Shown here one piece after another: positions 8,932 through 16,242 of a DNA stretch of 64,000 bases. A program made the translations under genes and the position numbers. Location of the stretch: positions 1-64,000 of the forward strand of contig NZ_JAGGPM010000013.1 in the NCBI RefSeq assembly GCF_018613835.1. The letters run 5' to 3'. A model generated the notes under the pieces. The model was not told the origin of the DNA. It searched no databases and worked only from the letters and a program-made list of their open reading frames with translations. Each line of letters starts with the position of its first letter. Position 1 is the first letter of the stretch. The DNA comes from Arthrobacter sp. ISL-5 (GTDB taxonomy: Bacteria; Actinomycetota; Actinomycetes; Actinomycetales; Micrococcaceae).

Positions 8932-10125
8932 ATGGCCCGATCGGCAGAACTGTCCGAGCAAGAATCACCCGGCCAGGACCCGCCGGCCCAGCCCCCGCAG
9001 CCTCGGAAGAACAGGCAGTTGCGTGACCGGAAATCCCCCGGGGAACTCTGGGCCGACGGCCTCGGCAGGGTAGGCATCCGGAGCGCGCAGGTCCTGCTGA
9101 TGCTCGCCGTCGCCGCCGTGGCCACCTACGGCCTCCTGCAGGTCAAGCTCCTGGTCATTCCGGTCGTGATCGCGCTGATCCTGGCAGCCGCCATCGGCCC
9201 GTTCGTCAACATACTGCGGCGGCGGGGCATACCGGGCGGCATTGCCACGGGACTGGCCTTCGTGGGCCTGTTGCTCCTGCTGGCCGGGGTCACCACGGTG
9301 ATCTATTTATCCGTCCGCAGCCAGTGGGGCGAACTGGCGCAGCAGGCATCCTCCGGGCTGGACGAACTGGAAAACTTCCTGCTGACCGGCCCCGTTCCCC
9401 TCGACCGCGAGCAGCTGAACCAGGCACGGGAGGGCCTGGTCCAGTTCGCGGCCAGCAGCCAGGTGCGCTCCGGCGCCATCCTGGGACTGTCGATGGTCAC
9501 TGAATTCCTCGCCGGCGCCGCCCTCATGGTGGTGTTCCTGTTCTTTTTCCTGAAGGACGGCGCAAAGATCTGGAACTTCTTCCTGCGGCCCTACTCAGGC
9601 CACCGCGAGGCCAGGCTCCGGCGCGCCGGCCAGCGGACCTTGGAGGTCCTGGGCGGCTACGTCCGCGGAACCGCCATCGTGGCACTGGTGGATACGGTGG
9701 CAATCGGCGCCGCCCTGCTGATCCTGCAGGTGCCGCTGGCCATCCCCCTGGCCATCGTCGTTTTCATCACCGCCTTTGTGCCGCTCGTGGGAGCCACCGT
9801 GGCCGGGATCCTCGCCGCACTGGTGGCCCTGGTGGCCAACGGGCCGGTGGTGGCCTTGATCGTGGTGGCCGTGGTGATCGTGGTCAACCAGCTCGAAGGT
9901 GACCTGCTGCAGCCGATTGTGATGGGCAAATCGCTCCAGCTCCACGCCCTGGTCATCCTGATGGCACTGACGGCCGGCACCATCCTGGCGGGCATCGTCG
10001 GCGCCGTCCTTTCGGTGCCGCTGGCAGCCGTGACCTGGGCGATCATCCAGGTGTGGACCGCGGAAGATCCTGACCTCGAAGCCATGAACCCGGACCTGCC
10101 CCCTGCCAACAGCCAGCCGACGTAA
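8932..10125 (+). CDS. AI-2E family transporter
   Basis: 397 aa. A hydrophilic Pro/Gln-rich N-terminus (1-45) precedes about seven to eight membrane segments, with the family features LLVIPVVIALILAAAIGPFV, FFFLKDG and NQLEGDLLQPIVMGKSLQLH. Members include the TqsA autoinducer-2 exporter and Na+/H+ antiporter-like proteins; the substrate here is unknown. GAGGAG lies 5 nt before the ATG. The 205-nt gap upstream holds only a short GGGGAGC/GCTCCCC hairpin near 8896-8910. A monocistronic unit is likely. Confidence 0.85.
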   Translation: MARSAELSEQESPGQDPPAQPPQPRKNRQLRDRKSPGELWADGLGRVGIRSAQVLLMLAVAAVATYGLLQVKLLVIPVVIALILAAAIGPFVNILRRRGIPGGIATGLAFVGLLLLLAGVTTVIYLSVRSQWGELAQQASSGLDELENFLLTGPVPLDREQLNQAREGLVQFAASSQVRSGAILGLSMVTEFLAGAALMVVFLFFFLKDGAKIWNFFLRPYSGHREARLRRAGQRTLEVLGGYVRGTAIVALVDTVAIGAALLILQVPLAIPLAIVVFITAFVPLVGATVAGILAALVALVANGPVVALIVVAVVIVVNQLEGDLLQPIVMGKSLQLHALVILMALTAGTILAGIVGAVLSVPLAAVTWAIIQVWTAEDPDLEAMNPDLPPANSQPT

Positions 10126-10186
10126 CCAACGCACGACGGCGGGCCGCACCCGTCCTGTTGACTGAACTTCAGAGGAGACTGAACCG

Positions 10187-10447
10187 ATGCCGGAGAGCCC
10201 TGGCCGGCGTGCCCGGTTGGCGCACCGCATCCCGCTGGAGGAGAACGCCGGGATGCGCCGGGCGCCGTTGCGGCAGAAAGCGGCCGTGCTGGCGCGGTCG
10301 ATTCCGGATGGTCTCGTCGATGAGCTGATCGGGGTCTTGCGCACGAGCCGGGATCGGGCGCTCGTGAGCCTGTATTTGTCCTCGGGTGCCCGGGCGAGCG
10401 AGCTTCTCGGGGTCCGGGGTGACCAGGTGGACTGGGCCAGGCAACGC
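10187..10447 (+). pseudogene. Tyrosine recombinase (integrase) fragment
   Basis: About 87 residues match the middle of actinobacterial tyrosine recombinases: APLRQK, ARSIPDGLVDELI, RDRALVSLYLSSGARASELLGV. It keeps the first catalytic arginine (GARASELL) but ends at about DWARQR, before the second arginine box and the active tyrosine. The N-terminal core-binding domain is also missing. Beyond 10447 the frame enters unrelated sequence that reads as a hydantoinase fragment on the other strand. It is a dead relic of a mobile element. Confidence 0.7.
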
Positions 10448-10748
10448 TTCCCCGTACCCGTAGACCGGTTGACCCTTGCCGCGCGCCTCGCGGATGGCGT
10501 CCACGTCTTCGTGGACGCTGACGTGCATCTGGTAAGTGGGGCTCCTACATGGGCGCCAGCGTGATCGCCATCTGGAACGAGAGGTTTTCGGATAGGTTGT
10601 TGTGGGGATGGTGCATGTACTCGATGCCGATCTGGCCCTCGTGCTGCAGCTTCTTATAGGAGTACATGACGGTATCGTCGTCCTCCGCGTGGACGGCGAG
10701 CATTGCGCCGGCAGCAGCGGTCTGCTCTATAAGTCCCACTTGTTGCCA
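10448..10748 (-). pseudogene. Hydantoinase/dihydropyrimidinase fragment, frameshifted
   Basis: On the minus strand a first frame reads AAAGAMLAVHAEDDDTVMYSY and later YMHHPHNNLSENLS before a stop. A second frame then resumes as HVSVHEDVDAIREARGKGQP. These are the consecutive 'VHAE' and 'HVS...DAIREARAKG' blocks of D-hydantoinase/dihydropyrimidinase. Both ends are missing and a frameshift with a stop lies near 10545, so no active enzyme can be made. The break at 10447/10448 with the integrase relic is abrupt. Confidence 0.7.
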
Positions 10749-10840
10749 AGGCCGGTCTATTGCTTGGGTGGAGAACCTCACTCTGCAGGTCAAGTAGGAA
10801 AGGTACGACGGCCGGTTCAGTCCCCTGCCCGGCGCGCCTG

Positions 10841-11986
10841 TTACCCTCCCAGCGGTGCCATGATGAACCGCGGAGGGACCGCTGCACGGAACGGCGCCAG
10901 GGTGGCCGGATCCGCGGTGGCCCTCCAGTCGATGACCTGGTTGGTCGGCACCGTCTCTTCTTTGGTGTACTCGAACCACATGGCCAGTTTCATCAGGGGG
11001 AACCGCGTTGAGAGACCGGGGTCGAACATTTGCTTCCACCAGGCGGATTTGATGTCCAGCGCTGCCGCTCCGTCTGTGCGGGCCGTGTTGTAGAACGCTG
11101 CTGTTTCGGAAATGGCGAATGGCTTGGCGTGCCCTTCCGCGTAGGTGGCATAGAAGTCCGGGACGGCGGTTTCATCCACGAGGCCGATCTTGTATGTTCC
11201 GGTGATTTTCGCGGCCAGCTTGCCCGGGGCGGGAATCTCGTTTTCGCCCCAGGGGTAGACGTCGCCGAAGTGATAGAGCGTGAGTCCCACCCAGTCCACG
11301 GCGTCGTCGCCGGGCCAGTAGGGGCTGTAGGGGTCGTCGTCCATGGACAGCTTCCCGTCGCCGTTTGTGTCCAGGGCGGAGAATGCGGCTGTTCCGGGCT
11401 TCGCCTCCTGCGCCCCTCCAGGGAACGGGTAGCCGCCGCCTTCGTTCGGGGACCAGAGCATGGTGGATCCGGGGACCGCATGGACGGCTGCGGCCACCTG
11501 GCGGAACTTTTCGATGAAGAGCGCCGGCTGCTGGCCCCATGGATACCACGATCCGTTCATTTCATGGGCGAAGCGCACCATGACGGGAACACCCTTGCGG
11601 GTCCAGGTCGTCAGCTCCCGCGAGAACGCCGCCAGCACCTCTGGCGTGACGGAGGCGAGGCCGTTCCGGGGTTCGAGCGTCAGCATCATGGCGGAATGGG
11701 CCGCAGCCAGCTCCGCTACCTCCTCGCCCACTGCCTTTTCCTCCTCCGGCGTCAGGGGGAAGCTGACGTAGCGTCCGTACATTGCAGGGCTCGCTCCGAG
11801 TCGGGATGCATAGTCCTCCACGGAATCCTGCTGCCAGTCCAGCTGGACGCCGTAATAGGCCTTCCCGTCGTCGGGAACGGGGAATGGGACGCGCCGTTCG
11901 GTGAACGCAAAGGCCAGGGAAGCGGCTGCGACCGCAAGCGCCACCATGCAGACAACCACCTTCCGGGCTGTGCCTTCCCGGTTCAT
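10841..11986 (-). CDS. GH26 family glycoside hydrolase (mannanase-like), membrane-anchored
   Basis: 381 aa. One N-terminal hydrophobic segment (about 9-28) acts as signal or anchor, and a GH26 (beta/alpha)8 domain follows. The acid/base region RFAHEMNGSWYPWG is diagnostic, and the likely nucleophile is the glutamate in AISETAAFY. GH26 enzymes mostly cut beta-1,4-mannan, some beta-glucans. A DTNGDGKLSMDD segment (about 203-214) resembles a calcium-binding EF-hand/dockerin loop. The ATG overlaps the upstream stop as ATGA, so it is translationally coupled to the membrane protein and the GT2 synthase. The setting suggests trimming or release of a polymer made by that synthase. Confidence 0.82.
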   Translation of the reverse strand: MNREGTARKVVVCMVALAVAAASLAFAFTERRVPFPVPDDGKAYYGVQLDWQQDSVEDYASRLGASPAMYGRYVSFPLTPEEEKAVGEEVAELAAAHSAMMLTLEPRNGLASVTPEVLAAFSRELTTWTRKGVPVMVRFAHEMNGSWYPWGQQPALFIEKFRQVAAAVHAVPGSTMLWSPNEGGGYPFPGGAQEAKPGTAAFSALDTNGDGKLSMDDDPYSPYWPGDDAVDWVGLTLYHFGDVYPWGENEIPAPGKLAAKITGTYKIGLVDETAVPDFYATYAEGHAKPFAISETAAFYNTARTDGAAALDIKSAWWKQMFDPGLSTRFPLMKLAMWFEYTKEETVPTNQVIDWRATADPATLAPFRAAVPPRFIMAPLGG

Positions 11987-12315
11987 GCGGGGATCACCCT
12001 CACGCTTTTCTCGGTCTTCAGGATGACGTACACCACCATCAACGCCAGTTCTGCGGTGATCGCCGCCGCGAAAACAATGTCCGGCAGGAGCTGATCAAGG
12101 ACCCCATGGAGGGCTGCCGCCAAGGGTACACCGATGAAGACAGAGGCCATGAGCGCTCCGGTGAACAACAGGGCCAGGCACGCCACCCGAGTTTTCAGGC
12201 TGGCCTTGCCAGCCGCCGTCGGCATGGGCAGTTCCTCGTTTGCGACGGCGGCCGCGGTTGCGGCTGTTTCTGCCGTCAAGCCGTCTCCGACGGCGAATCC
12301 TATGCTTGGTTCCAT
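11983..12315 (-). CDS. Small membrane protein of the GT2/GH26 operon
   Basis: 110 aa with no family that I recognise. The first 45 residues are hydrophilic and Ala/Thr-rich; two hydrophobic segments follow (about 48-68 and 74-98) and a short basic tail. The ATG at 12315 comes 1 nt after the glycosyltransferase stop; a GTG at 12324 overlapping that stop is an alternative. It ends in an ATGA overlap with the GH26 gene. Its constant position suggests an accessory or export subunit of the synthase; that is inference. Confidence 0.65.
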   Translation of the reverse strand: MEPSIGFAVGDGLTAETAATAAAVANEELPMPTAAGKASLKTRVACLALLFTGALMASVFIGVPLAAALHGVLDQLLPDIVFAAAITAELALMVVYVILKTEKSVRVIPA

Positions 12316-12316
12316 G

Positions 12317-13753
12317 TCACTCACCGTTCCTGATGCTCGCGAGGTCTGCTTGCTTGGTCTTGGGGGTGGGTATCCACGCCACCCCACGTTTTCCGGACAC
12401 CCAGCCCACAACAGCCCAAAGGGCTGCGGAGCTTTCACAGATCCCCGCGATCGGGGCAACGGCCACTGCGCGTGCGATCTCCGCCGCACGGGTCCATCTG
12501 TCCAGCCCGGCGTCGGCCACGTTGTGCCAGGCACCAACGAACACCGAGCCGAGCCACATTGCGCCGATAACGGCCAGCCAGAGACTGGCTGCCTCGGGGA
12601 TCAGCGGAACGTCGTCCAGGATCAAGGCTGCGATGGCACGGGCCACGAAGAGGGGAACCACCAGCAGTGAGAGTGTCCCGACGATGGCGCCGAGCGCGAA
12701 GGTAGTGATGCGGAAGCGGGTGCCCCACAGCAGTCCTGTCCTGGTCCGCAGCGGTAGAGTGCGGAAGAGCGAGCTCCGGGCCGCGGCGGTGATCCCCTGG
12801 AGGACGCCGAAGATCCAGCGGTACCGCTGCTTGAAGGCGCTGTGCACCGAGAAGGGGGGCTGTTCCAGCATGAGGCAGCCGTGCCAGTCGAAAATGTCGC
12901 GGCCGTACTTGGTAAACGCGTTCATTCCGAACACGTAGTCCTCGGCTATGAACGGCTGACCGTCCAGGGAGCCGATGTCCCAGCCCAGCTCGTTCTCGAG
13001 GGCTTCATCCACCACCAGGTTGGAGCCGTGCAGGTGGAGCGGGACCCCTGATTCCATCACGTGGCGGCACTCGTAGCAGCCGATGGGGCGGTTGGCCTCC
13101 ATCGACCGGCAGAGGACGGATGCGCGCAGGTATTCGAGTGGGTAGAAGATGGGGCCTTCGAGGACCTGCTTGCTGGTGCCGGAGAGGATCTTCATCAGCT
13201 TGCGGAGCTCCTCGGGGACCATGACGCTCTCCTCGTCGTAATGGACGATGAAGGTGCGGCCCGATTTTCTGTTCCACAGTCCCCGCCGGTTTTCCACCGC
13301 GTAGTGCAGGCCCCTGGCCTTGAGGCCGGTCCCGGCGGGGGTTTCGTAGTTGGCAGGGATCACCAGGGCGTCGACGGCGATGGGTGCGTCGTGGAAGACC
13401 CTCCGCACTGTCTCTGCCTGATCGGCGGATTCGGTCACTACTTCCACTGACAGGAACCGGCGGTAGAACGCGGGGTCCTCACGGCCAAGCTCGACAACGT
13501 TGCGGATCCCCCGCAGGATGACACCGGTGCTGCCGTCTGAGCCGCGGGTGGTGATCTGGATCTTGACGAACGGCACGTCCAGCCCGCGCAGTTCGGTGGT
13601 GGTCACAGCCTCCCGCCGCCGGTAGCGTCTCCAGAAGAAGACGAAGCTCAACCAGTATCCGGCCATGCGGACGCCGATAACGGAGACGGCCACGAACAGG
13701 AACGGACCCAGCGTCATCAGCGCGGAATCAATCAAATCCGGCATGGTGATCAC
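12317..13753 (-). CDS. Family 2 glycosyltransferase, egghead-like polysaccharide synthase
   Basis: About 478 aa. A membrane segment near residues 10-35 precedes a GT-A domain with HYDEES (DxD-like), FIAEDYVFG and the QRYRW motif, and several C-terminal membrane segments follow (about 345-450). The processive-type motifs and the order resemble egghead-like beta-1,4-mannosyltransferases, which fits the GH26 hydrolase in the same operon. Product and linkage are inference. I favour the GTG at 13753 because it overlaps the stop of a preceding 26-codon ORF as GTGA; the ATG at 13744 is an alternative. No Shine-Dalgarno is present, consistent with coupling. Confidence 0.8.
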   Translation of the reverse strand: MITMPDLIDSALMTLGPFLFVAVSVIGVRMAGYWLSFVFFWRRYRRREAVTTTELRGLDVPFVKIQITTRGSDGSTGVILRGIRNVVELGREDPAFYRRFLSVEVVTESADQAETVRRVFHDAPIAVDALVIPANYETPAGTGLKARGLHYAVENRRGLWNRKSGRTFIVHYDEESVMVPEELRKLMKILSGTSKQVLEGPIFYPLEYLRASVLCRSMEANRPIGCYECRHVMESGVPLHLHGSNLVVDEALENELGWDIGSLDGQPFIAEDYVFGMNAFTKYGRDIFDWHGCLMLEQPPFSVHSAFKQRYRWIFGVLQGITAAARSSLFRTLPLRTRTGLLWGTRFRITTFALGAIVGTLSLLVVPLFVARAIAALILDDVPLIPEAASLWLAVIGAMWLGSVFVGAWHNVADAGLDRWTRAAEIARAVAVAPIAGICESSAALWAVVGWVSGKRGVAWIPTPKTKQADLASIRNGE

Positions 13754-13830
13754 GGCCAAGTGGCGGGGTTGGCGTGCATCCGGCCAGCCAGCTCAGGCAG
13801 GGCGCACAGGAATATCGCTTCTTCACGCAT
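13750..13830 (-). CDS. Candidate 26-aa upstream ORF, coupled to the glycosyltransferase
   Basis: ATG at 13830 is preceded by AAAAGG at good spacing (7 nt). The frame reads MREEAIFLCALPELAGRMH and ends with a TGA that overlaps the glycosyltransferase GTG as GTGA. A promoter candidate lies upstream: TTGCGG (13872-13867), 17 nt, TATCGC (13849-13844). It could be a leader peptide that controls synthase translation or a small membrane-associated protein. No homolog is known to me. Confidence 0.45.
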   Translation of the reverse strand: MREEAIFLCALPELAGRMHANPATWP

Positions 13831-13956
13831 TTTGAGACCTTTTGCGATAGGCGGTGTTCAGTTGAACCGCAAGTCCACAGCATGGGAAAGCGCGCGTCAC
13901 GAGTACCCGATACCCGCTAATAGTCCGGTGCCGTCTTCGGTCTCTCGTGCTTGTAC

Positions 13957-14292
13957 TCAGAACGGGATGGCCACCACTTGGTCCCTGGCTCCTGGATCTG
14001 CTGTTCCTTGACCCGAGGCGCGCGGCACAGCGAGCCCCTTCCGAGGGCGAAAATTAACGTGCCCGGTGGATGCATCCTGCGTAACGTCCACCCTCAGTGA
14101 AAGGGGTTCACCGGGTCGCATGGACAGCCCGCAGGCCGCACAGATCTTGGCGGTGTAGGCCGCCGTGAACACCTCTGGTCCCCCGGGTTCGTACTCGGGG
14201 TGAACCCGGCGCCAGCACACCGCCGTCCCCTGCTCACGGCGGAACCCGGACCCGGAACGGCCGAACGAACCTGGGCGCGCCACCCTACCCAC
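13957..14292 (-). CDS. Uncertain small ORF with a CxxC motif
   Basis: An open frame of up to 111 codons; the plausible part is TAKICAACGLSMRPGEP, which has one CxxC pair, and the N-terminal half is Arg/Gly-rich and may be untranslated. It ends before the promoter region of the polysaccharide operon. I do not recognise a family. The stretch from 13831 to 14332 otherwise shows nothing beyond the promoter of the 26-codon ORF. Confidence 0.25.
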   Translation of the reverse strand: MGRVARPGSFGRSGSGFRREQGTAVCWRRVHPEYEPGGPEVFTAAYTAKICAACGLSMRPGEPLSLRVDVTQDASTGHVNFRPRKGLAVPRASGQGTADPGARDQVVAIPF

Positions 14293-14332
14293 TTGAAAAG
14301 TGCAGAGAAGGCCGGTCAGTGTTGCCTCGCGA

Positions 14333-14368
14333 ACGGCGGCCGGGCACCTGAGGTGCCCAGCCGCCGTC
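14333..14368 (-). terminator. Hairpin downstream of the 14406 gene
   Basis: ACGGCGGC, GGGCACC, loop TGA, GGTGCCC, GCCGCCGT form a near-perfect stem 37 nt after the stop of the membrane protein gene. A weak CTTTAAAG follows. It could act in either direction. Confidence 0.6.
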
Positions 14369-14405
14369 GCCCTTTAAAGGGTCGACCTTCTAAACGGAAC
14401 TGCCC

Positions 14406-14939
14406 TTAGCGGAGGCCTTTGAACACGTTCTTGGGCCGCTGCATCTCACCGTGCTTGGCGCCGAGGACGATGACCCAGGCGGCGAACACCGGAATGGCCC
14501 ACTGCAGCGCCTTGAGCTGCTTCTGGGCCGACTGCAGCTTGTCGGACGCGCCGGCGCCGGGCTCGGTGGCCCCTTCGGCACCCTGGCCCGCCAGCTTCTC
14601 AACCTTCTTGCCGAGGACGCCCGCATACAGCGTCACCGCTGCACCCGCCACGGTGACTGCCGTCTTGTAGATGGTGTCGGCTCCCACGCTGTCCTGCTTG
14701 GCGATGCGTTCCCTGTTCTCCCAGGCGATCGCCAGGTCCGCGGCGAGGTGCGCGGCGAAGGCTGCGGTCTGAATCGGAGCCCATTTCATCCAGCCGCGGC
14801 TCGAGAGCCGTGTGCGTTCGGCGGGCTCCCGGGCTTCCGCCGCTGCCCCGTTGAGGCCGATGGCGCCCATGAGCGAACCGCCGAACCACGCCGCCGCCGT
14901 CAGGTCGTGAACGGACCGGGCCAAAAGATTTCCTGTCAT
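14406..14939 (-). CDS. Hypothetical membrane protein
   Basis: 177 aa. It opens MTGNLLARSVHDLTAAAWFG with hydrophobic segments at about 12-32, 57-75, 90-108 and 145-162 and an Ala/Gly/Glu-rich loop between the last two. I do not recognise a named family. AGGAAG lies 6 nt before the ATG; upstream in-frame codons lack support. It is divergent from the small cytosolic protein at 15113, with a promoter region between. It ends at a strong hairpin, so it is probably monocistronic. Confidence 0.65.
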   Translation of the reverse strand: MTGNLLARSVHDLTAAAWFGGSLMGAIGLNGAAAEAREPAERTRLSSRGWMKWAPIQTAAFAAHLAADLAIAWENRERIAKQDSVGADTIYKTAVTVAGAAVTLYAGVLGKKVEKLAGQGAEGATEPGAGASDKLQSAQKQLKALQWAIPVFAAWVIVLGAKHGEMQRPKNVFKGLR

Positions 14940-15112
14940 GTTGTGCTTCCTAACGTAGAGATCAAACCTGCAAGGTGGATCAGTTGGCTTCAGCAGCCCC
15001 GGCGTCGCCGGAGCTGCCTCCCGCAGCAAAGTCACGGTGCAACATGGTAAGCACACTTACTAACGTTACGGTAGCCCGCAATATCGGCTGTCCTGTGCGT
15101 AAAATCAACGCC

Positions 15113-15403
15113 ATGGGATCAACAGGAACACTGTTCGGCTGGGCATTCGGGGACTCCGAGCGCGAGGACGATGCAGCGTACGTCGGCGAGCTCAAGCGGG
15201 AAGCCCTGAACAACGCCACGGAGGCTGCGAAGTCCAAGGGCTTTGACGTTGAGCCCGGTTCGGAGGTCTTCACCATCCTCAGCGCCGGCGATGCCCTGGT
15301 GGATGTGGACACTGCACCGGACAGCCTGGTGGTTCGCTGCACGGTGAAGCTCGTGGGTGAGGGATCAAACAATATCCACGCCGAAGGACCCATGAACGGC
15401 TGA
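15113..15403 (+). CDS. Small conserved-looking hypothetical protein
   Basis: 96 aa, soluble and acidic, starting MGSTGTLFGWAFGD; an alpha/beta arrangement is likely, with repeated Val-rich strands (DVEPGSEVFTIL, SLVVRCTVKLV). No function is recognised. The -10 box TAAAAT (15100-15105) lies 7 nt before the ATG with no Shine-Dalgarno, so the mRNA is probably leaderless. The DUF1206 gene follows after about 29 nt and may be cotranscribed. Confidence 0.65.
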   Translation: MGSTGTLFGWAFGDSEREDDAAYVGELKREALNNATEAAKSKGFDVEPGSEVFTILSAGDALVDVDTAPDSLVVRCTVKLVGEGSNNIHAEGPMNG

Positions 15404-15432
15404 CCAGGGCCCCGGCGGAAGAGGAGTCCACC

Positions 15433-16239
15433 ATCGGCGAAGCGGCGGACGTCGCAGAGGCGGCGTCGAACACCAAGGCGCTGGACGTCGTCGCGCGTTC
15501 AGGCTTTGCCGTGATGGCCCTGCTCCACATGGTCGTCGGCGCAATCTCGATCGCACTGGCGCTGGGACAGCCCGGGCAGGCCGAAGCCACCGGAGCCATC
15601 GAGCAGCTGGCCGCCAATCCGTGGGGCCCCGCCGTCATGTGGGCCTGCATGATCGGCTGCGCGGGCCTCGCCCTCTGGCAGCTCAGCGAGGCGACGCTCC
15701 GGGCCCGGCGCAAGCCGCGGAAAGAACGGGCGGGAAAGCTCATCTCCTCGGGGTTCCTCGCCATTGCGTACGGCACCGTGGGGCTCACCTTCGGCGGCTT
15801 TGCCGTGGGGCTCCGCGGCGACTCCGGCGAAACAACCAGGGACATCAGCACAGCCCTCATCAACGCCCCCTTTGGCGCGGTAGTGCTGGGCGCCCTGGGC
15901 CTCACCGTCATGGGCGTGGGGGTCTATTTTGTGGTGAAGGGGCTCCGGCGCGGCTTCAAGGAGGAATTGTTCCGTTTTGACGGCACGCGGCGGGGAAAGA
16001 TCATCGATTCCCTGGGCGTGACGGGCCACGTGGCCAAAGGCATCGCCCTCAATCTGGCCGGGCTGCTGTTCGTGATCGCGGCCGCGAAGCAGTCCCCCGA
16101 AGAATCCACCGGCCTGGACGGCAGCCTCAAGGCACTGCGCGACCACCCCTACGGGCCCTACCTGCTGCTGGCGATCGGCGCCGGCTTCATTTGCTACGGC
16201 ATTTTTGCCCTGGTTCGGTCAAAGTTCGGCAGGATGTGA
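15433..16239 (+). CDS. DUF1206 membrane protein with apparent ATC start
   Basis: 268 aa if begun at 15433. DUF1206 proteins have three repeats of two membrane helices: the helices here lie around 30-50, 68-86, 108-126, 150-170, 195-215 and 240-258. The reading frame is open back to 15361 but has no ATG, GTG or TTG before GTG 15508 and ATG 15511, which would cut off the start of the first helix (VARSGFAVMALLHMVVG). An ATC at 15433 has a perfect AAGAGGAG 6 nt upstream. Function is unknown. The next gene starts 3 nt after its stop. Confidence 0.75.
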   Translation: MGEAADVAEAASNTKALDVVARSGFAVMALLHMVVGAISIALALGQPGQAEATGAIEQLAANPWGPAVMWACMIGCAGLALWQLSEATLRARRKPRKERAGKLISSGFLAIAYGTVGLTFGGFAVGLRGDSGETTRDISTALINAPFGAVVLGALGLTVMGVGVYFVVKGLRRGFKEELFRFDGTRRGKIIDSLGVTGHVAKGIALNLAGLLFVIAAAKQSPEESTGLDGSLKALRDHPYGPYLLLAIGAGFICYGIFALVRSKFGRM

Positions 16240-16242
16240 ATC

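Noticed and set aside
6813-9125. A 770-codon minus-strand frame opposite the MFS, GntR and AI-2E genes
   Set aside because: It runs antisense to recognisable proteins and has no ribosome-binding site or domain.
10187-10748. Active integrative element or prophage
   Set aside because: The integrase lacks its catalytic C-terminus and no other phage or element genes are nearby.
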